DNA of 64,000 nt from Amycolatopsis sp. NBC_00345 (GCF_036116635.1 NZ_CP107995.1:6820001-6884000), one strand, 5' to 3'. Positions 22,139 through 31,214 are shown, numbered from the stretch's first letter. Program-made: numbers and translations. The notes: a model not told the origin generated them from the letters alone.

Positions 22139-22783
22139 TCAGTAGGCGACGGTGAAGCGCGCCCGTGAGTGCTTCGGCTCGTCGATCTCGTCGACGAAGG
22201 CGATCGCGTAGTCCGCGCCGCTGATGCTCGAGTGACCGGCCGCGTCGGAGAGCAGGACGTCGCCGCCCACGCGGAACTCGCCGGTGCGCTCGCCGGCGTT
22301 CCAGGCGCCGAACTCGGCGGCCGGGCTGACGTAGAACCAGTCGACATCCTCGGGGAGCGCGCGCAACGCGGCGAGCACGTCGGCGTGGCTGCCCGCCTCC
22401 GGCTTGTACTCGTCCGGGAATTCCGGGGTGTCGATCAGCCGCGGGCCGCCCTCGGCGACGTGCAGGGAGCCCGCCCCGCCGACGAACGACAGGCGCGCGC
22501 CGGCCGCTCGGGCCGCGTCCACCAGCGTCGGCACGGCGTCCAGCAGGCGGCGGCCCTCGTCGTCCGCGCGGCCCGGCGTCGCGACCACGATCACGTCGGC
22601 GCCTCGGGTCACGTCCGCGACAAAGCCGGCGTCGTGCATCGAGCCCGCGCGCGCCTCGACGCTCTCGGGCAGGCCCTCGGCCTTACGCGCCACGCCGACC
22701 ACCGAATGGCCACGCCGCAGCGCCTCGTCCGTGATCCGGCCGCCGGCGTACCCCGTCGCGCCGAACACCACCAGCTTGGTCAT
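22139..22783 (-). CDS. NAD(P)-binding Rossmann-fold protein (NmrA/NAD-dependent epimerase-like)
   Basis: 214 residues. The N-terminal dinucleotide motif FGATGYAGGRI is followed by GHSVVGVARKAEGLP. Later blocks include FVGGAGSLHVAEGGPRLIDT, WFYVSPAAEFGAWNAGERTG and SISGADYAIAFVDEID. This pattern matches small NAD(P)H-binding proteins annotated as NAD(P)-dependent oxidoreductases; no catalytic YxxxK is evident, so activity is uncertain. A single gene on the minus strand, ending at palindrome B1. Confidence 0.85.
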   Translation of the reverse strand: MTKLVVFGATGYAGGRITDEALRRGHSVVGVARKAEGLPESVEARAGSMHDAGFVADVTRGADVIVVATPGRADDEGRRLLDAVPTLVDAARAAGARLSFVGGAGSLHVAEGGPRLIDTPEFPDEYKPEAGSHADVLAALRALPEDVDWFYVSPAAEFGAWNAGERTGEFRVGGDVLLSDAAGHSSISGADYAIAFVDEIDEPKHSRARFTVAY

Positions 22784-22896
22784 GACCGCTCCTCATCAAG
22801 GGAAATCAAGGGAAATCAGTGCTTACGGCGCCGATGGTAAGGACGGATGATCGGCTACTTCAACGAAACCAACGCACCCCCGGGTAGGCGTGCAGG

Positions 22897-24024
22897 TCAG
22901 CCGCCGAGCGCGGCGAACGACGTCGCCAGCTTCTGCTTCACCGCGTTCGCGTCGAACGGCACCCGCACCTCGCCGACGGCGGTCGGCTTCGCCAGCACCT
23001 GGTAGCTGGCCGTGCGGTTCGGCAGCGAGAACTTGACCGAGCAGGACATCGTGATCGTCGCGTCCGCCGCCGCGTCGCCCTGCGTGGTGCAGCTCTGCGA
23101 GCCGAGCGCCTCGGCGCTCATCTCGACGGTCAGCGTCACGTGCACCACGGGCTTCGGGTCCTGGGCGCCGCCCACGACGCTGGTCGAGACGTCCACCGAG
23201 GTGGTGCAGGAGCCGACGAAGTCCTGGCAGTCGAGCTTGTCGTTCAGCACCGCGACGCTCGCCTGCGCGAGTCCCTCGAACGGCTGGCCCAGCCCGGCCA
23301 CAGCGCTGTCGAAGTCGGTGTGGAACTTCTTCAGCTCGTCGCCGGTGATCGGGCGGACCTGGAACCCGGTGCCGAGCTTCGCCCCGCCCAACGGGTCGAT
23401 CAGCGCCGGCGCGAAGCCCACCACGCGGTTCGGCTGCGCAGTGGTCACCTGCAGGGCGCCGAGGCCGCCACCGAGCTGGTAGGCCTCCGTGCCGTCGGGC
23501 AGCTTCCGGCGCACCGGGTCGGCCGTCTGGTTCAGCGTGGCCAGCGACTTGCGCAGCCCGTCCGCGAGCTTGCCCGGCGCGAGCCGGGCGCCCGGGTCCA
23601 CGGGCAGCTCGGTGCCGACGGTGTGCACCCATCCGGTGCCGAACTGGGTGCTGTTCTCCTCCAGCCCGTGCGACTTCCAGTAGTCCGCGTTCGCGGAGAC
23701 GTACAGCTCGCCGCCGACCTGCACGATCTGCACGGCCTGGCCCTCGAACGGCAGCGTGCCGATCCCGTCGCCGTCGCGCGTGACGCGGAAGGTCAGGTCC
23801 GCGGGCTTGCCGGAGGCGTCCTTGACCGTGGTGTCGAACTGCAGTGCCGGCGCCTGCCGCAGCGCGTCCAGCGCCGTGTCGACGGCCGTCTTCTGCGCCG
23901 CGAGCCGGTCGGCCTTCTGCTGGTCAGCGGCCGAAACGCCCGCCGAACCGGACACCGCCACCTGGCAGCCCGCGAGCAGCCCACCCACCAGCACGACCGC
24001 CACGGCGGCCCATCGAGCCCGCAT
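22897..24024 (-). CDS. Putative LppX/LprG-like surface lipoprotein
   Basis: 375 residues. Signal MRARWAAVAVVLVGGLL with lipobox LAGC (Cys near 20). The mature part begins with a helix and then DALRQAPALQFDTTVKD and a beta-rich region ending around residue 180, in the style of LppX/LprAFG lipid-carrier folds. The second half has Cys-rich segments (LDCQDFVGSCTT, SQSCTT). I do not recognise a specific family with confidence; the lipid-carrier comparison is an inference from length and layout. It is divergent from rplY across a 335-nt gap. Confidence 0.6.
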   Translation of the reverse strand: MRARWAAVAVVLVGGLLAGCQVAVSGSAGVSAADQQKADRLAAQKTAVDTALDALRQAPALQFDTTVKDASGKPADLTFRVTRDGDGIGTLPFEGQAVQIVQVGGELYVSANADYWKSHGLEENSTQFGTGWVHTVGTELPVDPGARLAPGKLADGLRKSLATLNQTADPVRRKLPDGTEAYQLGGGLGALQVTTAQPNRVVGFAPALIDPLGGAKLGTGFQVRPITGDELKKFHTDFDSAVAGLGQPFEGLAQASVAVLNDKLDCQDFVGSCTTSVDVSTSVVGGAQDPKPVVHVTLTVEMSAEALGSQSCTTQGDAAADATITMSCSVKFSLPNRTASYQVLAKPTAVGEVRVPFDANAVKQKLATSFAALGG

Positions 24025-24140
24025 TCCGCCCCTCTTTCCGCCGGGATCATCTCACCCCCGCGGCCTGCGCCGGGAGCACCTCAATTGTGTCGTCACCCAC
24101 CGGCCGGCCCAAGGCCCGTCTCACGCGAGCCCACCCGTGG

Positions 24141-24170
24141 TTACCGCACCGGCCCAGGCTGGTCTACACT
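24141..24170 (+). promoter_or_regulatory. Candidate rplY promoter
   Basis: ttaccg (24141-24146) and tacact (24165-24170) with an 18-bp spacer resemble a principal-sigma promoter. Transcription would begin near 24177 and give a leader of roughly 180 nt before rplY. Confidence 0.35.
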
Positions 24171-24176
24171 TCTTGA

Positions 24177-24359
24177 GTTGTCTCGGCGAGGCGGGTGCAC
24201 CCTTCGGTGCCCAGCGTGATCGACGCGGCGGTTTGAGAAGCCTCCGTGGACAGATCACGCCCGGATACTCGCCGCCGTGCACGACCGCCCCGAACGCCAG
24301 GCCGACGATCCCCGCCGCCACCTGCTGCACCGCATCGTGATTTGAAGGAGTACTACACC
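24177..24359 (+). other. rplY 5' leader with possible hairpins
   Basis: This stretch has no gene. It contains a gcacc-cttc-ggtgc stem near 24196-24212 and a ggcggtttgagaagcctcc segment near 24230 that can fold. L25 mRNAs carry autoregulatory leaders in some bacteria; whether this is one cannot be decided by eye. Confidence 0.3.
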
Positions 24360-24959
24360 GTGTCCGAGGTACGTCTTTCCGTCGAGCCGCGCAACGAGTT
24401 CGGCAAGGGTGCCGCGCGGCGCACCCGTCGTGCCGGCAAGATCCCCGCGGTCCTGTACGGGCACGGCTCGGACCCGCGGCACTTCGCGCTGCCGGCCCTC
24501 GAGTTCGCCCGCGTGGTCCGCGAGAACGGCAGCAACGCCGTCATCACCCTCGACCTCGAGGGCTCCGACGAGCTGGCGCTGACGAAGACCATCGTCGTGC
24601 ACCCGCTGAAGAACTACATCGAGCATGTCGACCTGCTGGTCGTCAAGCGTGGCGAGAAGATCACCGTCGACGTCCCCGTGGTCGTCACCGGTGCCGCCGC
24701 CCCGGGCACCCTGGTCGCCCAGGACCTCGACACCATCCAGATCGAGGTCGAGGCCCTGCACATCCCGGAGCAGGTCGAGGTCTCCGTCGAGGGGCTCGAG
24801 GCCGGCGTTCAGATCAACGCCTCGCAGGTCACCCTGCCCGCGGGCGCGGAGCTGGTCACCGACGCCGAGGCGCTGGTCGTGGCCATCAACGAGCAGCGTG
24901 AGTCGACCGAGGACGAGGACGCCGAAGGTGGCGCCGCCACCGCCGAGGCCGCCGAATAA
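24360..24959 (+). CDS. rplY: 50S ribosomal protein L25 (Ctc form)
   Basis: 199 residues from GTG at 24360 with AAGGAG 9-10 nt upstream. The N-terminal L25 domain (EPRNEFGKGAARRTRRAG, VLYGHGSDPRHFALP) binds 5S rRNA. The C-terminal TL5/CTC beta domain follows (KITVDVPVVVTGAAAPG, LHIPEQVEVSVEGLEAG), and the protein ends in an acidic Ala/Glu tail. This long form is usual in actinobacteria. It is followed 11 nt later by pth, a conserved pair. Confidence 0.96.
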   Translation: MSEVRLSVEPRNEFGKGAARRTRRAGKIPAVLYGHGSDPRHFALPALEFARVVRENGSNAVITLDLEGSDELALTKTIVVHPLKNYIEHVDLLVVKRGEKITVDVPVVVTGAAAPGTLVAQDLDTIQIEVEALHIPEQVEVSVEGLEAGVQINASQVTLPAGAELVTDAEALVVAINEQRESTEDEDAEGGAATAEAAE

Positions 24960-24970
24960 ACTCACCTCTC

Positions 24971-25564
24971 GTGAGTGAAGACCTGCCCGGGGCCGGCGAG
25001 CTGATCGTGCTCGCCGGCCTCGGCAATCCCGGGCCCCAGTACGCCGGCAACCGGCACAACGTCGGCTTCATAGTGCTCGACGAGCTGGCCAGCCGCATCG
25101 GCGGCAAGTTCAAGGCGCACAAGAGCGGCGCCGAAGTGCTCGAGGGACGGCTGTCCGGCCGCCGCGTGGTGCTGGTGAAGCCCCGCTCGTTCATGAACCT
25201 CTCCGGCGGCCCCGTGGTCGGCGCCGCCCGGTTCTTCAAGGTCCCGCCGTCCGGTGTCGTCGTGGTGCACGACGAGCTGGACGTGCCGTTCGGCGCGCTG
25301 AAGCTGAAGCTCGGCGGCGGCGACAACGGCCACAACGGCCTCCGCTCCATCACGAAGTCGCTCGGCACGCGTGACTACTACCGCGTGCGGTTCGGCATCG
25401 GCCGCCCGCCGGGCCGCCAGGACCCGGCCGACTTCGTGCTCAAGGACTTCTCGACGGTCGAGCGCAAGGAGCTCCCGTTCGAGGTCGACCGCTGCGCGGA
25501 CGCCACCGAGGCGCTGGTCGCCAAGGGGCTCACGGACGCGCAGAACGAGTTCCACGCGGGTTGA
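24971..25564 (+). CDS. pth: Peptidyl-tRNA hydrolase
   Basis: 197 residues from GTG at 24971. It frees tRNA from prematurely released peptidyl-tRNA. Conserved features are VLAGLGNPGPQYAGNRHNVG (Asn and catalytic His), KPRSFMNLSG, and VVHDELDVPFG with the catalytic-site Asp, then GGGDNGHNGLRS. It is co-transcribed with rplY. The 181 nt after it contain an imperfect gtgag/ctcac stem (about 25582-25619) and the ribosome binding site of the DivIVA-domain gene. Confidence 0.96.
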   Translation: MSEDLPGAGELIVLAGLGNPGPQYAGNRHNVGFIVLDELASRIGGKFKAHKSGAEVLEGRLSGRRVVLVKPRSFMNLSGGPVVGAARFFKVPPSGVVVVHDELDVPFGALKLKLGGGDNGHNGLRSITKSLGTRDYYRVRFGIGRPPGRQDPADFVLKDFSTVERKELPFEVDRCADATEALVAKGLTDAQNEFHAG

Positions 25565-25745
25565 CCCGCCGGCTGCTCTCAGTGAGTGATCTTCCGTGGC
25601 GCTGAGTGATATCCGCTCACTCGATGGGCGGCTTCTGCTTCCCTGATCGAGTCGACCCGGGGTGCTTTCCCTTCCGGGTGCCCCGATGACCGGTTAGGAC
25701 GGAGAACGGGAGTTCGCACACCGACCTTGAATCGGAGAATCTTTC

Positions 25746-26108
25746 ATGTCGTTCACCGCCGAGGACCTCACCGAGGTCGCTTTCGGTAACGCCCCGATCG
25801 GCCGCCGCGGATACGCGAAGAACGAGGTCGACGAGTACGTGCGGCGCATCGCCAAGACGATCACCGACGAGGACGACCTGACCGCCGCGGAAGTCCACCA
25901 CGTGATGTTCAACAAGCCGCTGATCGGCAAGCGCGGCTACGACGAGCGCGAGGTGGACCAGTTCCTCGACGAGGTCGAGGACCAGCTGGCCGACCTCTCC
26001 GGACGGCGCGCCCCAGGCGTCCCGGGCGCCCGCGACGAGCACGAGGCCACCACCCAGCGCGCCCCACGCCCGGCCGGGGAAGCGGCCGAACACCTCCAGG
26101 ACCGGTAA
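25746..26108 (+). CDS. Small protein with two DivIVA-type domains
   Basis: 120 residues, ATG with GGAG 8 nt upstream. It contains two tandem copies of the short DivIVA N-terminal motif: EVAFGNAPIGRRGYAKNEVDE (from about residue 10) and HHVMFNKPLIGKRGYDEREVDQF (from about 51). Each ends in a predicted helix (VDEYVRRIAK, VDQFLDEVEDQL). There is no long coiled coil as in full Wag31/DivIVA, only a disordered Ala/Glu tail. It could bind membrane or partner proteins at growth sites; function is unknown. Monocistronic, convergent with the acyl ligase. Confidence 0.8.
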   Translation: MSFTAEDLTEVAFGNAPIGRRGYAKNEVDEYVRRIAKTITDEDDLTAAEVHHVMFNKPLIGKRGYDEREVDQFLDEVEDQLADLSGRRAPGVPGARDEHEATTQRAPRPAGEAAEHLQDR

Positions 26109-26402
26109 ACCGAGCCGGTGCCGGGGGACGCCCGTCCCCCGCGGTAACCCGCGCCCGCCAGTCCGCCTTCCGGCCCGGATCCGCCGCGCCGTTCTCCGGA
26201 ACGCAGCCGGATCCGAGCCCGCCGGACGTTCCCCAGAACGCACCCGGCGGATCCGGCCACCCGTGCCGTTCCCCGGAACGGCACGGGACCGGCGGACCCA
26301 CGGCGCGAACGTCCCTTCCGGCACCCGAACCCGGCGCCGTTCCCCCGCGGCGCTCACCCGCAGTTGTTCCCCCGCCCTCCGGACTCCCAGCCCCGACAAC
26401 GA
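26109..26402. other. Intergenic GC-rich stretch with repeated small palindromes
   Basis: No gene is supported. Three copies of a gttcyccrgaac palindrome occur at 26191-26202, 26228-26239 and 26268-26279, spaced 37 and 40 bp apart, among ggatcc-containing repeats. The last forms the core of a 13-bp hairpin at 26260-26287. The arrangement is GTTC-N4-GAAC, the reverse of a LexA box. Confidence 0.55.
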
Positions 26403-26449
26403 AAACGCCCCCGCCCGCGACTCCATCCTCGTCGCGGGCGGGGGCGTTT
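26403..26449. terminator. Bidirectional terminator between the DivIVA-domain and acyl ligase genes
   Basis: A 19-bp perfect stem, aaacgcccccgcccgcgac with its complement, around a 9-nt loop. It is followed by tttctcgt on the plus strand and by ttttcgtt on the minus strand, so it qualifies as an intrinsic terminator in both directions. It serves two convergent genes; its minus-gene stop is 9 bp beyond. Confidence 0.85.
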
Positions 26450-26457
26450 CTCGTGGG

Positions 26458-28146
26458 TCAGGAGCCGGCGTTGCGGGAGATCTTCTCGGCGTACTGGACG
26501 GCCGTCGCGGCGCGCTTGACCTTGCCCGACGGCGTCTTCGGCAGGCTGCCGGCCGGCAGCACGACCACGGCGAACGGCCGCATGTCGACCGCGGCCCGCA
26601 CCCGCGAAGCGACCTCTTTGGACAGTGCCCGCTCGGCCTCGGCGTCACCGGCCAGTTTGGACTCCAGCACCACGGCGAAGCGCTCGCGGCGGCTGCCGGC
26701 GTCGATGCGCACGGCCACGGCGTTGCCCGCGCGCACGCCCTCCACCGAGGTGGCCGCGCGCTCGATGTCCGTCGGGTAGAGGTTGCGGCCGCCCATGATG
26801 ATGACGTCCTTGCGCCGCCCGCAGATGACGATCTGGCCGTCCACCAGGTAACCGAGGTCGCCGGTGTCAAGCCAGCCGTCGGCGTCCTGGGTGTCGACCG
26901 GGCCGTTGACGGTCAGGTAGCCGGGTGTCACGGCCGGGCCGCGCAGCCGGATCGCGCCGACCTCGCGGTCGCCGAGCCGGTTGCCCTTGTCATCGACGAT
27001 CTCCGCTTCGAGGCCGTCGAGCGGGCGGCCGAGCACCGCGAACGAGCGCACCGAGTCGGTCCCGCGCCGCGGGTCGTCCCCGGGCACCGGCACCGCGCGG
27101 TTGTCGGCCTCCAGCGCGTCGGCCTCCACCACGTCGAGCGTGAGCCCGGTGAACAGCGGCGCGAACGAAACGGCCAGCGTCGCCTCCGCCATGCCGTAGG
27201 CGGGGAACACGCACTCGGCCGGCATCTTGAAGCGGGCGCCCGCTTCGACGAACGTCTGCACGGCGGTCTCGTCGATCGGCTCCGCGCCGTTGAGCGCGAT
27301 GCGCAGCGTGGACAGGTCGTAGGCCCCCTCGTCGTCCACCCGCGCCATGCGGCGGCCGACGATGGCGTACGCGAAGTTCGGCGCCGCCGTGGTGGTGCCG
27401 CGGTACTTCGTGATCAGCTCGGGCCAGATCAGCGGCCCGGACAGGAACTCCACCGGCGTGATCTTGACCAGCTCGACGCCGAACGTCATCGGGACGGTCA
27501 GGAAGCCGACCATGCCCATGTCGTGGAAGGTCGGCAGCCAGGACACCATCACGTCGGTGTCGAAGTCGAACTCGGCGCGCTCCACCATCGCCTTGACGTT
27601 GGTGTAGAGGTTCCCGTAGGTGATCCGGACGGCCTTCGGCTCGGCCGTGGACCCGCTGGTGAGCTGCAGGAGCGCGGTGTCGCCCTCGGCGGTGGGCACG
27701 ACTTCGGCCAGCGGCTCGCCGTCGAACAGGTCGGTGATCAGCCGGTAGTTGATGCCCTTCTCCGCGAGCACCGGCGCGAGCTGGTCGAACGGCTCGCCGA
27801 GCACCACCAGCTCCGCGCCGATCATGCCGAGCACCTTGACCGTGTCGTCGGCCCATTCGGCGAGGTCCGTGCGCTGGGTGGGCTGGTGCAGCATCGTCAC
27901 GCTGCCGCCGGCCAGCCAGACGGCCTGCACGGTGGGCGCGATCAGCGACGGCGCCGCGGCCAGCACCGCCACCGCGCTGCCCGGCGCCAGGCCGCCCGCC
28001 ACCAGGCCCCCGGCGACTCGCAGCGCCTGCTCGTGGACCTCGGCCCACGTCCGCCGCACCGGCTCCTTGGGCTCCCCGGTGACCATGCCCCGCCGCTGAC
28101 CTCGCCCGGCCGCCGTGCCGAGCAGCGTGTCCACAAACCGACTCAT
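26458..28146 (-). CDS. Fatty acyl-AMP/CoA ligase (FAAL-like adenylate-forming enzyme)
   Basis: 562 residues. The phosphate-binding loop reads LTSGSTAEPKAV instead of the usual TSGSTGxPKG, a variant met in actinobacterial FadD/FAAL proteins. Other motifs are WLPTFHDMGMVGFL, AYGMAEATLAVSF, DGWLDTGDLGYLVDGQIVIC and GRRKDVIIMGGRNLYPTDIE; the last is typical of the FAAL group. The C-terminal Lys region is present (SLPKTPSGKVKRAA). It activates a fatty acid either to CoA or to the adenylate for transfer; no PKS/NRPS gene is adjacent. It ends at the terminator 26403-26449. Confidence 0.88.
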   Translation of the reverse strand: MSRFVDTLLGTAAGRGQRRGMVTGEPKEPVRRTWAEVHEQALRVAGGLVAGGLAPGSAVAVLAAAPSLIAPTVQAVWLAGGSVTMLHQPTQRTDLAEWADDTVKVLGMIGAELVVLGEPFDQLAPVLAEKGINYRLITDLFDGEPLAEVVPTAEGDTALLQLTSGSTAEPKAVRITYGNLYTNVKAMVERAEFDFDTDVMVSWLPTFHDMGMVGFLTVPMTFGVELVKITPVEFLSGPLIWPELITKYRGTTTAAPNFAYAIVGRRMARVDDEGAYDLSTLRIALNGAEPIDETAVQTFVEAGARFKMPAECVFPAYGMAEATLAVSFAPLFTGLTLDVVEADALEADNRAVPVPGDDPRRGTDSVRSFAVLGRPLDGLEAEIVDDKGNRLGDREVGAIRLRGPAVTPGYLTVNGPVDTQDADGWLDTGDLGYLVDGQIVICGRRKDVIIMGGRNLYPTDIERAATSVEGVRAGNAVAVRIDAGSRRERFAVVLESKLAGDAEAERALSKEVASRVRAAVDMRPFAVVVLPAGSLPKTPSGKVKRAATAVQYAEKISRNAGS

Positions 28147-28191
28147 GAGCGTCAGATTACTGTCTGGTTGTCAACGCCCGCCGCCCGTGGG

Positions 28192-28237
28192 CTCGTGAGT
28201 GGCGATGACGGTTCTAACCGTCATAAACACTCACGAG
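28192..28237. repeat. Palindrome family A, copy 2: 22-bp arms with a 3-nt internal mismatch
   Basis: Arms 28192-28213 and 28216-28237, loop ct. Paired throughout except gcg opposite aaa at 28202-28204, where other copies have ttt. It abuts the stop codon of the ABC-F gene (28238). Upstream is the start of the acyl ligase, so here the element serves one gene end only. Confidence 0.88.
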
Positions 28238-30013
28238 TCACTCGGCCGCTTCGGAGGTCTCCAGCCAGCGCGCCTCGACGTCGTCCTTCTCCGCCTGCAG
28301 CGACTTCAGCTCGGTGTTCAGCTCGATCAGCTTCGCCGGGTCCGTGGCCGCTTCGGCCAGCGCCACATGGATCTTCTCCTCGCGTGAGGAGAGCTGGTCG
28401 AGCTTGCGCTCCAGCCGGCCCAGCTCCTTGCGCGCGGCCCGCACCTCCGCGGCGTCGCGCTTGGCCTCCGCCCTCGCCGGGGCGGCCCCGGCCGCTTCAC
28501 GGCGTGGCGCGGCCTCGCGGATCTTCAGCCGGCGGTTCAGGTACTCCTCGATGCCGCCGGGCAGGTCCGTCACCGCTCCGTCGCCGAAGAGCGCGACCGT
28601 GGTGTCGCAGACCCGCTCGACCAGGTACCGGTCGTGCGAGACCACGACCATCGTGCCGGGCCAGCCGTCGAGCAGGTCTTCCAGCTGCTGCAGGGTGTCG
28701 ATGTCCAGGTCGTTCGTCGGCTCGTCGAGCAGCAGCACGTTCGGCTCCGCCATCAGCAGCCGGCACAGCTGCAGCCGCCGCCGTTCACCGCCGGAGAGGT
28801 CGCCGACCGGCGTCCACTGGCGGGCCTGCGGGAAGCCGAGCTTCTCGCCGAGCTGCGACGCGGTCATCTCCTGCTTGCCGAACACCACACGCCCCGCGAC
28901 CTGCTCGATCGCCTGCAGCACCCGCAGGTCCTTCGGCAGGTCGTCCAGCTCCTGGCGCAGGTGCGCGAGCGCGACGGTCTTGCCCTGTTTCCGCCGCCCG
29001 GTCGAGGATTCGATCTCCCCGCCGAGCAGTTTGAGCAGCGTGGTCTTGCCGGAGCCGTTCACACCGACGAGGCCGATCCGGTCACCGGGGCCGATCCGCC
29101 AGGTGACGTGGTCGAGCAGCGTGCGATCGCCGACCCCGACCGTCACGTCCTCCAGCTCCAGCACCGTCTTGCCGAGCCGCCGCTTCGCGAACGCGGTCAG
29201 CTCGACGGTGTCGCGCAGTGGCGGCACGTCGGCGATCAGCGCCTCGGCGGCCTCCACGCGGTACCGCGGCTTCGACGAGCGGGCCTGCGGGCCGCGGCGC
29301 AGCCACGCCAGCTCCTTGCGCGCCAGGTTCTGCCGCTTCTCCTCCGCGGTCGCGGACAGCCGCGCCCGCTCGGCGCGCGCGAAGATCCAGTCCGCGTAAC
29401 CGCCTTCGTACTGCTCGACGCGGCCGTTCGCGACCTCCCAGGTGACACCCGCGACCGTGTCCAGGAACCACCGGTCGTGAGTCACGACCACCACTGCGGT
29501 CCGGCGGGCCAGCAGGTGGTCGGCCAGCCACCGGACGCCTTCGACGTCCAGGTGGTTGGTGGGCTCGTCGAGCACCACCAGGTCCAGCTCGCCGGTCAGC
29601 GCGGCCGCGAGCGCGACGCGGCGGCGCTCGCCGCCCGACAGCGTGGAGGTCGGCTTGTCCAGTCCGATCGCGGTGATCCCGAGACCGTCCACAATGGATC
29701 GAACGCGGGCGTCGGCGGCCCACTCGTGCTCGGCGCCGTAGCGGGCCAGCACGACGTCGCCGACCGTGCTGCCCTCCGGCAGCTCGGTGCGCTGCGTGAC
29801 CACGGCCATCCGCAGGCCGCGCACGTGGCTCACGCGCCCGTCGTCCGGCTCGCTCAGTCCGGAGAGGACCTCCAGCAGCGTGGTCTTGCCACCGCCGTTG
29901 AGGCCGACCACGCCGATGCGCTGTCCTTCGGCGACACCGAGGGAAACCTTGTCCAGCAGCGGCTTCACCCCGTAGGACTTGCTCACCGACTCCAGGTTGA
30001 CCAGGTTGGCCAT
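28238..30013 (-). CDS. ABC-F family ATPase (Uup/EttA-like ribosome-associated protein)
   Basis: 591 residues, two ABC domains and no membrane segment. Domain 1 has GLNGGGKTT, LSGGERRRVALA and VLDEPTNHLD. The linker (about 225-300) is rich in Arg/Lys (ELAWLRRGPQARSSKPRY), and domain 2 has GVNGSGKTTLL, LSGGERRRLQL and LLDEPTNDLD. A C-terminal coiled coil (about residues 510-590, ELGRLERKLDQLSSREEKI) marks the Uup branch. Such proteins act on the ribosome E-site or in DNA-related roles; some confer antibiotic resistance, but nothing here shows that. It follows ispE at 34 nt, so the two are likely co-transcribed. Confidence 0.92.
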   Translation of the reverse strand: MANLVNLESVSKSYGVKPLLDKVSLGVAEGQRIGVVGLNGGGKTTLLEVLSGLSEPDDGRVSHVRGLRMAVVTQRTELPEGSTVGDVVLARYGAEHEWAADARVRSIVDGLGITAIGLDKPTSTLSGGERRRVALAAALTGELDLVVLDEPTNHLDVEGVRWLADHLLARRTAVVVVTHDRWFLDTVAGVTWEVANGRVEQYEGGYADWIFARAERARLSATAEEKRQNLARKELAWLRRGPQARSSKPRYRVEAAEALIADVPPLRDTVELTAFAKRRLGKTVLELEDVTVGVGDRTLLDHVTWRIGPGDRIGLVGVNGSGKTTLLKLLGGEIESSTGRRKQGKTVALAHLRQELDDLPKDLRVLQAIEQVAGRVVFGKQEMTASQLGEKLGFPQARQWTPVGDLSGGERRRLQLCRLLMAEPNVLLLDEPTNDLDIDTLQQLEDLLDGWPGTMVVVSHDRYLVERVCDTTVALFGDGAVTDLPGGIEEYLNRRLKIREAAPRREAAGAAPARAEAKRDAAEVRAARKELGRLERKLDQLSSREEKIHVALAEAATDPAKLIELNTELKSLQAEKDDVEARWLETSEAAE

Positions 30014-30047
30014 CCGATCCCTTCCACAGTGGACAGTTCAGTAAAGA

Positions 30048-31013
30048 TCAGGCGTGCACGCGCGGCGGCGTGTTGCGGGGCGCGTCGTCCCCGCCGGCCA
30101 GCCGTGCGCCGGGCACCGGCCCGTGCGCGACGCGCACCGTGCGGCACACCCCGGCGCCGGACAGCTCGGCGGCCACCTCCACGGCCGCCTGCGCGTCCGC
30201 GCAGAGGAAGGCGCACGTCGGGCCCGAGCCGGAGACACAGCCGGCCAGCGCGCCCGCGTTGACGCCCGCGCGCAGCGTGCGCCGCAGGCCCGGCCGCAGC
30301 GAGACGGCCGCGGCCTGAAGATCGTTGCCCAGCAGCAGCGCGAGCTGCCGCGGGTCACCGGAGGCGAGCGCCTCGACCACCGGCGTGTGCGACCCGATGC
30401 GCGGCGGGTTGCCCTCGGCGCGCAGCCGGTCGAGCTCGCCGAACACCTTCGGCGTGGAGAGGCCCTTGTGGTCGAACGCGAGCACCCAGTGGAACGTGTG
30501 CCGCGACAGCACCGGCACGAGCTGCTCACCGCGGCCGGTGCCGAGCGCCGTGCCGCCGTACAGCGCGAAAGGCACGTCGCTGCCCAGCTTGCCGGCGATC
30601 GCGGCCAGCTCGTCGCGGGTGATGTCGAGCTTCCACAGCGAGGCGAGGCCGACGAGCGTCGCCGCCGCGTCCGCGCTGCCGCCCGCCATGCCGCCCGCGA
30701 CCGGGATCCCCTTGCGCAGCACGATGCGCACCTTGGGGTCGTCGTCGGGACGCCCGGCGTACGCGGCCAGCTCCTGCGCCGCGCGCCAGGCCAGGTTCGT
30801 GGCGTCGGTGGGCACCGCGCCCTCCCCCTCGCCGTAGACCTCGAGCCCGGGCTCGTCGGTGGCCGCGACGGTGACCTCGTCCGTCAGCGACAACGCCTGG
30901 AACACGGTGACCAGCTCATGGAAACCGTCCGCACGCTGGTCGCCGATCGCCAGGTGCAGGTTGACCTTGGCCGGGACCCGGACGGTGACTGGGGGAGGAA
31001 CCACTGCGAGCAC
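30048..31013 (-). CDS. ispE: 4-diphosphocytidyl-2-C-methyl-D-erythritol kinase
   Basis: 321 residues, GHMP kinase family. It phosphorylates CDP-ME in the MEP isoprenoid pathway. The N-terminal substrate motif VRVPAKVNLHLAIGDQRADG and the ATP loop PVAGGMAGGSADAAATL are intact, and the C-terminal SGSGPTCAFL block is present. GTG at 31013 opens the frame; GTG at 31004 is possible. Actinobacteria often place ispE behind ksgA and rpf; here a TetR pair and the MetN-like gene are interposed. ABC-F follows in the same direction. Confidence 0.95.
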   Translation of the reverse strand: MLAVVPPPVTVRVPAKVNLHLAIGDQRADGFHELVTVFQALSLTDEVTVAATDEPGLEVYGEGEGAVPTDATNLAWRAAQELAAYAGRPDDDPKVRIVLRKGIPVAGGMAGGSADAAATLVGLASLWKLDITRDELAAIAGKLGSDVPFALYGGTALGTGRGEQLVPVLSRHTFHWVLAFDHKGLSTPKVFGELDRLRAEGNPPRIGSHTPVVEALASGDPRQLALLLGNDLQAAAVSLRPGLRRTLRAGVNAGALAGCVSGSGPTCAFLCADAQAAVEVAAELSGAGVCRTVRVAHGPVPGARLAGGDDAPRNTPPRVHA

Positions 31014-31159
31014 CCAGCCAGCCTACGTGGCCGGGCCGATCGGCTTCCCACCAGGAGAAAGCACGGTCAGCCGGACGGATTCGCGCACTCCCGCCCGACC
31101 GGGCCCAGGACGCCCGTCCCAAACTCTCGGACGCGCGATCCCTTTGCCCGGACGACGGT

Positions 31160-31210
31160 CCCTGAAGGCCACCATGAGGGCGTAGTGGTCCCTCATGGTG
31201 GCCTTCAGGG
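31160..31210. repeat. Palindrome family C, copy 1: 21-bp hairpin
   Basis: Arms 31160-31180 and 31190-31210 are perfect over 21 bp with a 9-nt loop. It contains ccctgaaggccaccatg and its complement. It lies between ispE and the MetN-like gene, both on the minus strand, downstream of the latter. Related to 31215-31247 and 43624-43680. Confidence 0.88.
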
Positions 31211-31214
31211 GCGT

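Noticed and set aside
26191..26279. GTTCyCCrGAAC palindromes as LexA/SOS boxes
   Set aside because: The arm order is reversed (GTTC-N4-GAAC instead of GAAC-N4-GTTC), and they lie between convergent gene ends, not promoters.
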